The notes under the pieces: model-generated
Databases searched by the model: none
What the model was told of the DNA's origin: nothing
The model's input: the letters and a program-made list of their open reading frames with translations, nothing else
Source: JASJHI01 sp965371355
GTDB taxonomy: Bacteria > Actinomycetota > Acidimicrobiia > Acidimicrobiales > Ilumatobacteraceae
Direction: 5' to 3'
Assembly: GCA_965371355.1 (NCBI GenBank)
Contig: CBDUYD010000147.1
Span: 1-7,270 of the forward strand
Length of the DNA stretch: 7,270 nt
Shown: positions 5,208 through 7,270 of the stretch, one piece after another
Layout: every line of letters starts with the position of its first letter
Numbering within the stretch: the first letter of the stretch is position 1
Translations under genes and position numbers: made by a program

Positions 5208-7270
5208 TCACTGGCGGGCGAGGATGCCGCGCAGTTCGGCCTCGTCGTGCCCGATGAGTTCGCCGGAGATGTCGATGGTCACACGGTGGATCGTGCCGCT
5301 GAAACGGAACGGTGCCGCGTAGAGGCTCGGATCGACGGTGTCGAACGCCGCGTAGCCACAGCTGAACCCCACGGGACCCATTCGGTTCGGCGTGGTGTAG
5401 GGGAACGCGAGGGCACCGAGCAGGCGCCCGTCGATGAAGAGCATTCCGTTGCCGGGTGGCCCGTGGCCGATCGAGAAGTCGGCAGCACCCGTGGGAGAGA
5501 ACTCGTAGCGCAGCTCGTGAGCGCCGGGCGTCACCACATCGTCGGTCGAGACGAGGAACCGTTCGAGCCCGACATAGTTGTAGGCGAGTTGCAGCCGCCC
5601 GTCCTCGACCAGCAAGGCGTACCCGCCGTGGCGGCTGCCGTGGGTGACGAGGATGCCTTCCGCGCCGGAATCGGGGATCGTCACGTCGGCGGTGATGCTG
5701 TAGGGGCGGTTGTAGAGGCGCGGTGAGGCGCCGAAGTAGACCGGCGCCGCATCGGGATACCAGACGAGCCGGTCGCGCGGTGCGGCGATCGTCGGACGCA
5801 AGGTGAGCAGGCGGGTGACGCCGGCGGCCGCCAGCGGGAACACGCCGTAGCGCTCGGCCTCCGCGTACCAGAGGGCCGTCATCTCGGCGAGCTTCTCCGG
5901 TTCGGTTGCGGCCAGGTTCCGCGTCTCGGACGGATCGGCGACGAGGTGGTACAGCTCCCACCCGTCGGCGTCGAGCTCTTCGAGCATGTCGGCGGTCAAC
6001 GCCATGCCGAACGAGCGGCCCTTCTCGGCGGCCTCGACAAAGCTGGGACCGGGCACGGGACAGTTCGCCTTCCATCCCTCGTGGAAGATCGAGCGGCTGC
6101 CGAACATTTCGAAGTACTGCGTGGTGTGGTTCGACGTGGCGTCGGCGTCGTCGAAGCTGTGAGCGAAGCTCGTGCCGTGGATCGGCGATTGTGCAACACC
6201 GCCGATCGAGTCGGGTGCCTCGATGTCGAGCGCGTCGAGGATGGTCGGCAAGACGTCGATGACGTGGGTGTACTGCGTGCGGATCTCGCCGTGGTGGTCG
6301 ATCCCCGCCGGCCACGACACGATGCACGGGTCACTGACGCCGCCGCGATACGTCTCGCGCTTCCAGCGACGGAACGGCGTGTTTCCGGCCCAGGCCCATC
6401 CCCAGGAATAGTGGGGGTAGGTGTCGGGCCCACCCCATTCGTCGTAGTGCTCGAGATTGCGCTCGAGCGTCTCGGCCACTCCGTTGAAGAAGAGCACTTC
6501 GTTGAAGTTGCCGTGCACTCCGCCCTCGGCGCTGGCGCCGTTGTCGGACAGCACGACGATGATCGTGTTGTCGAGTTCGCCGAGTTCGTCGATGAAGTCG
6601 ATCACACGGCCGAGGTGATGGTCGCTCTGTTCGATGAACGCGGCGTAGACCTCCATCTCGCGTGAACACATCCGCTTGGCGTCGTCGGAGAGGCTGTCCC
6701 ACGCCGGCACGTCGGGGTCGCGTTCGGAGAGCTCGGTGTCCGGCGGGATCAGACCCTCTGCGAGCTGGCGCTCGTAGACGACGCGGCGGTACTCGTCCCA
6801 ACCCGCATCGAAGCGACCGCGGTACTTTTCGATCCATTCGCTTTCGACGTGGTGCGGGGAATGGCCCGCGCCGAGTGAGTAGTACAGGAAGAAGGGCTTG
6901 TCGGGGGCGTGGACGTGAGCATCCTTGATGAACTGCATCGCGTGATCGGCCAGGTCGGCATTCAGGTGGTATCCGTCCTCGGGCGCGGCCGGAGCCGGAA
7001 TCGGGTGATTGTCGTACACCAGGTCGGGGTACCAGTGGTCGGTCGATCCGCCGAGGAACCCGTAGAACCGCTCGAAGCCGCGCCCCAACGGCCACCGGTT
7101 GAACGGCCCGGCGGTGGTCGACTCGGTCGGTGCGGTGAGATGCCACTTGCCGACGCCGAACGTGTTGTAGCCGTGCTCGAGGAGCATCTCGGGAAGGAAC
7201 CCGTGCTCGTGTCCGATGAAGCAGTTGTGAGCCGGGAAGCCGAGCGAGGTCTCGGTGATCGCCGAGAGAC
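5208..7270 (-). CDS. Type I arylsulfatase, large AtsA/PAS-like form (5' partial)
   Basis: 686 residues are visible; the frame runs past the ATG at 7187 to the window edge with clear family sequence (AITETSLGFP, HGFLPEMLLEHGYNTF), so the start lies beyond base 7270. Type I sulfatases hydrolyse sulfate esters with a formylglycine made from Cys or Ser in a C/SxPxR motif; that motif belongs to the missing N-terminal part, so activity cannot be confirmed. Visible, in fragment numbering: GKWHL with K41 and H43; GAGHSPHH with H136; the metal-binding SDNGAS with D242-N243; and FRRWKRETYRGG with K303. Residues about 500-670 form a beta-rich C-terminal domain (YSITADVTIP, GGYALLVEDGRLQLAYNY, HELRYEF, GMLFIDGRLLGALAF) typical of the large forms of close to 780 residues. 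No truncation or frameshift is seen in the visible part. Whether it is exported is unknown because the N-terminus is missing. It precedes the SnoaL-like gene in a likely two-gene unit. Confidence 0.95.
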   Translation of the reverse strand, partial: LSAITETSLGFPAHNCFIGHEHGFLPEMLLEHGYNTFGVGKWHLTAPTESTTAGPFNRWPLGRGFERFYGFLGGSTDHWYPDLVYDNHPIPAPAAPEDGYHLNADLADHAMQFIKDAHVHAPDKPFFLYYSLGAGHSPHHVESEWIEKYRGRFDAGWDEYRRVVYERQLAEGLIPPDTELSERDPDVPAWDSLSDDAKRMCSREMEVYAAFIEQSDHHLGRVIDFIDELGELDNTIIVVLSDNGASAEGGVHGNFNEVLFFNGVAETLERNLEHYDEWGGPDTYPHYSWGWAWAGNTPFRRWKRETYRGGVSDPCIVSWPAGIDHHGEIRTQYTHVIDVLPTILDALDIEAPDSIGGVAQSPIHGTSFAHSFDDADATSNHTTQYFEMFGSRSIFHEGWKANCPVPGPSFVEAAEKGRSFGMALTADMLEELDADGWELYHLVADPSETRNLAATEPEKLAEMTALWYAEAERYGVFPLAAAGVTRLLTLRPTIAAPRDRLVWYPDAAPVYFGASPRLYNRPYSITADVTIPDSGAEGILVTHGSRHGGYALLVEDGRLQLAYNYVGLERFLVSTDDVVTPGAHELRYEFSPTGAADFSIGHGPPGNGMLFIDGRLLGALAFPYTTPNRMGPVGFSCGYAAFDTVDPSLYAAPFRFSGTIHRVTIDISGELIGHDEAELRGILARQ

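Noticed and set aside
3704..5257. 517-codon + strand frame across the transporter and SnoaL-like genes
   Set aside because: It is out of frame with a twelve-helix transporter and antisense to another gene, with Arg/Asp-rich sequence and no recognisable domain.
5101..6327. 408-codon - strand frame inside the sulfatase gene
   Set aside because: It is a different frame of the same strand as the sulfatase and is extremely Arg-rich, a GC-rich shadow.
1..7270. CRISPR array, tRNA, rRNA or insertion sequence
   Set aside because: No regularly spaced repeats, cloverleaf-like sequence, ribosomal RNA sequence, transposase or terminal inverted repeats were seen; nearly all bases are explained by protein genes.

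Overview
The window is dense, GC-rich coding DNA with short gaps, GTG as well as ATG starts, and Shine-Dalgarno sites of the AGGAG/GGAGGGG type. Together with the gene families present (large Pseudomonas/mycobacterial-type arylsulfatase, VapBC, MFS_3-like transporter, SnoaL-like protein) this suggests an actinobacterium, possibly a marine Acidimicrobiia/Ilumatobacter-like lineage. The lineage is inference from composition and gene content; nothing in the window fixes the taxon. No rRNA, tRNA, CRISPR array or insertion sequence was recognised.

Left part (1-2632, + strand): three genes in apparent operon order. They are a D-2-hydroxyacid dehydrogenase cut by the left window edge, an amidohydrolase-2/sugar-lactonase-like TIM-barrel protein that starts in an ATGA overlap with it, and, after a 56-base gap holding a 13-bp tandem repeat and a good ribosome binding site, a short-chain dehydrogenase. 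The dehydrogenase resembles, from memory, Caulobacter XylB-type aldose 1-dehydrogenases. The simplest joint reading is non-phosphorylative oxidation of a sugar or sugar acid: aldose to aldonolactone (SDR), lactone opening or isomerisation (amidohydrolase), and a later oxoacid/hydroxyacid redox step (2-hydroxyacid dehydrogenase). The substrate is unknown.

Middle (2675-3521): on the - strand a VapBC type II toxin-antitoxin pair with a 13-nt vapB/vapC overlap and an AT-rich promoter/operator region. Between vapB and the next gene (divergent, + strand) lies a 224-base intergenic region unusually rich in palindromes, including a perfect 16-bp one at 3365-3380. Then comes a 12-helix MFS transporter on the + strand (3522-4829), more like the EntS/MFS_3 exporters than a sugar importer.

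Right part (4802-7270, - strand): a large type I sulfatase, cut by the right window edge before its catalytic CxPxR/SxPxR motif, followed 22 nt downstream by a small SnoaL/NTF2-fold protein whose 3' end overlaps the MFS gene tail to tail by 28 nt. A sulfatase close to sugar-oxidation genes is compatible with use of a sulfated sugar or sulfate ester, but the two gene groups are on opposite strands and separated by vapBC and the transporter, so that link is a hypothesis. No clearly new multi-gene system was found; the most interesting unexplained structure is the palindrome cluster between vapB and the transporter.
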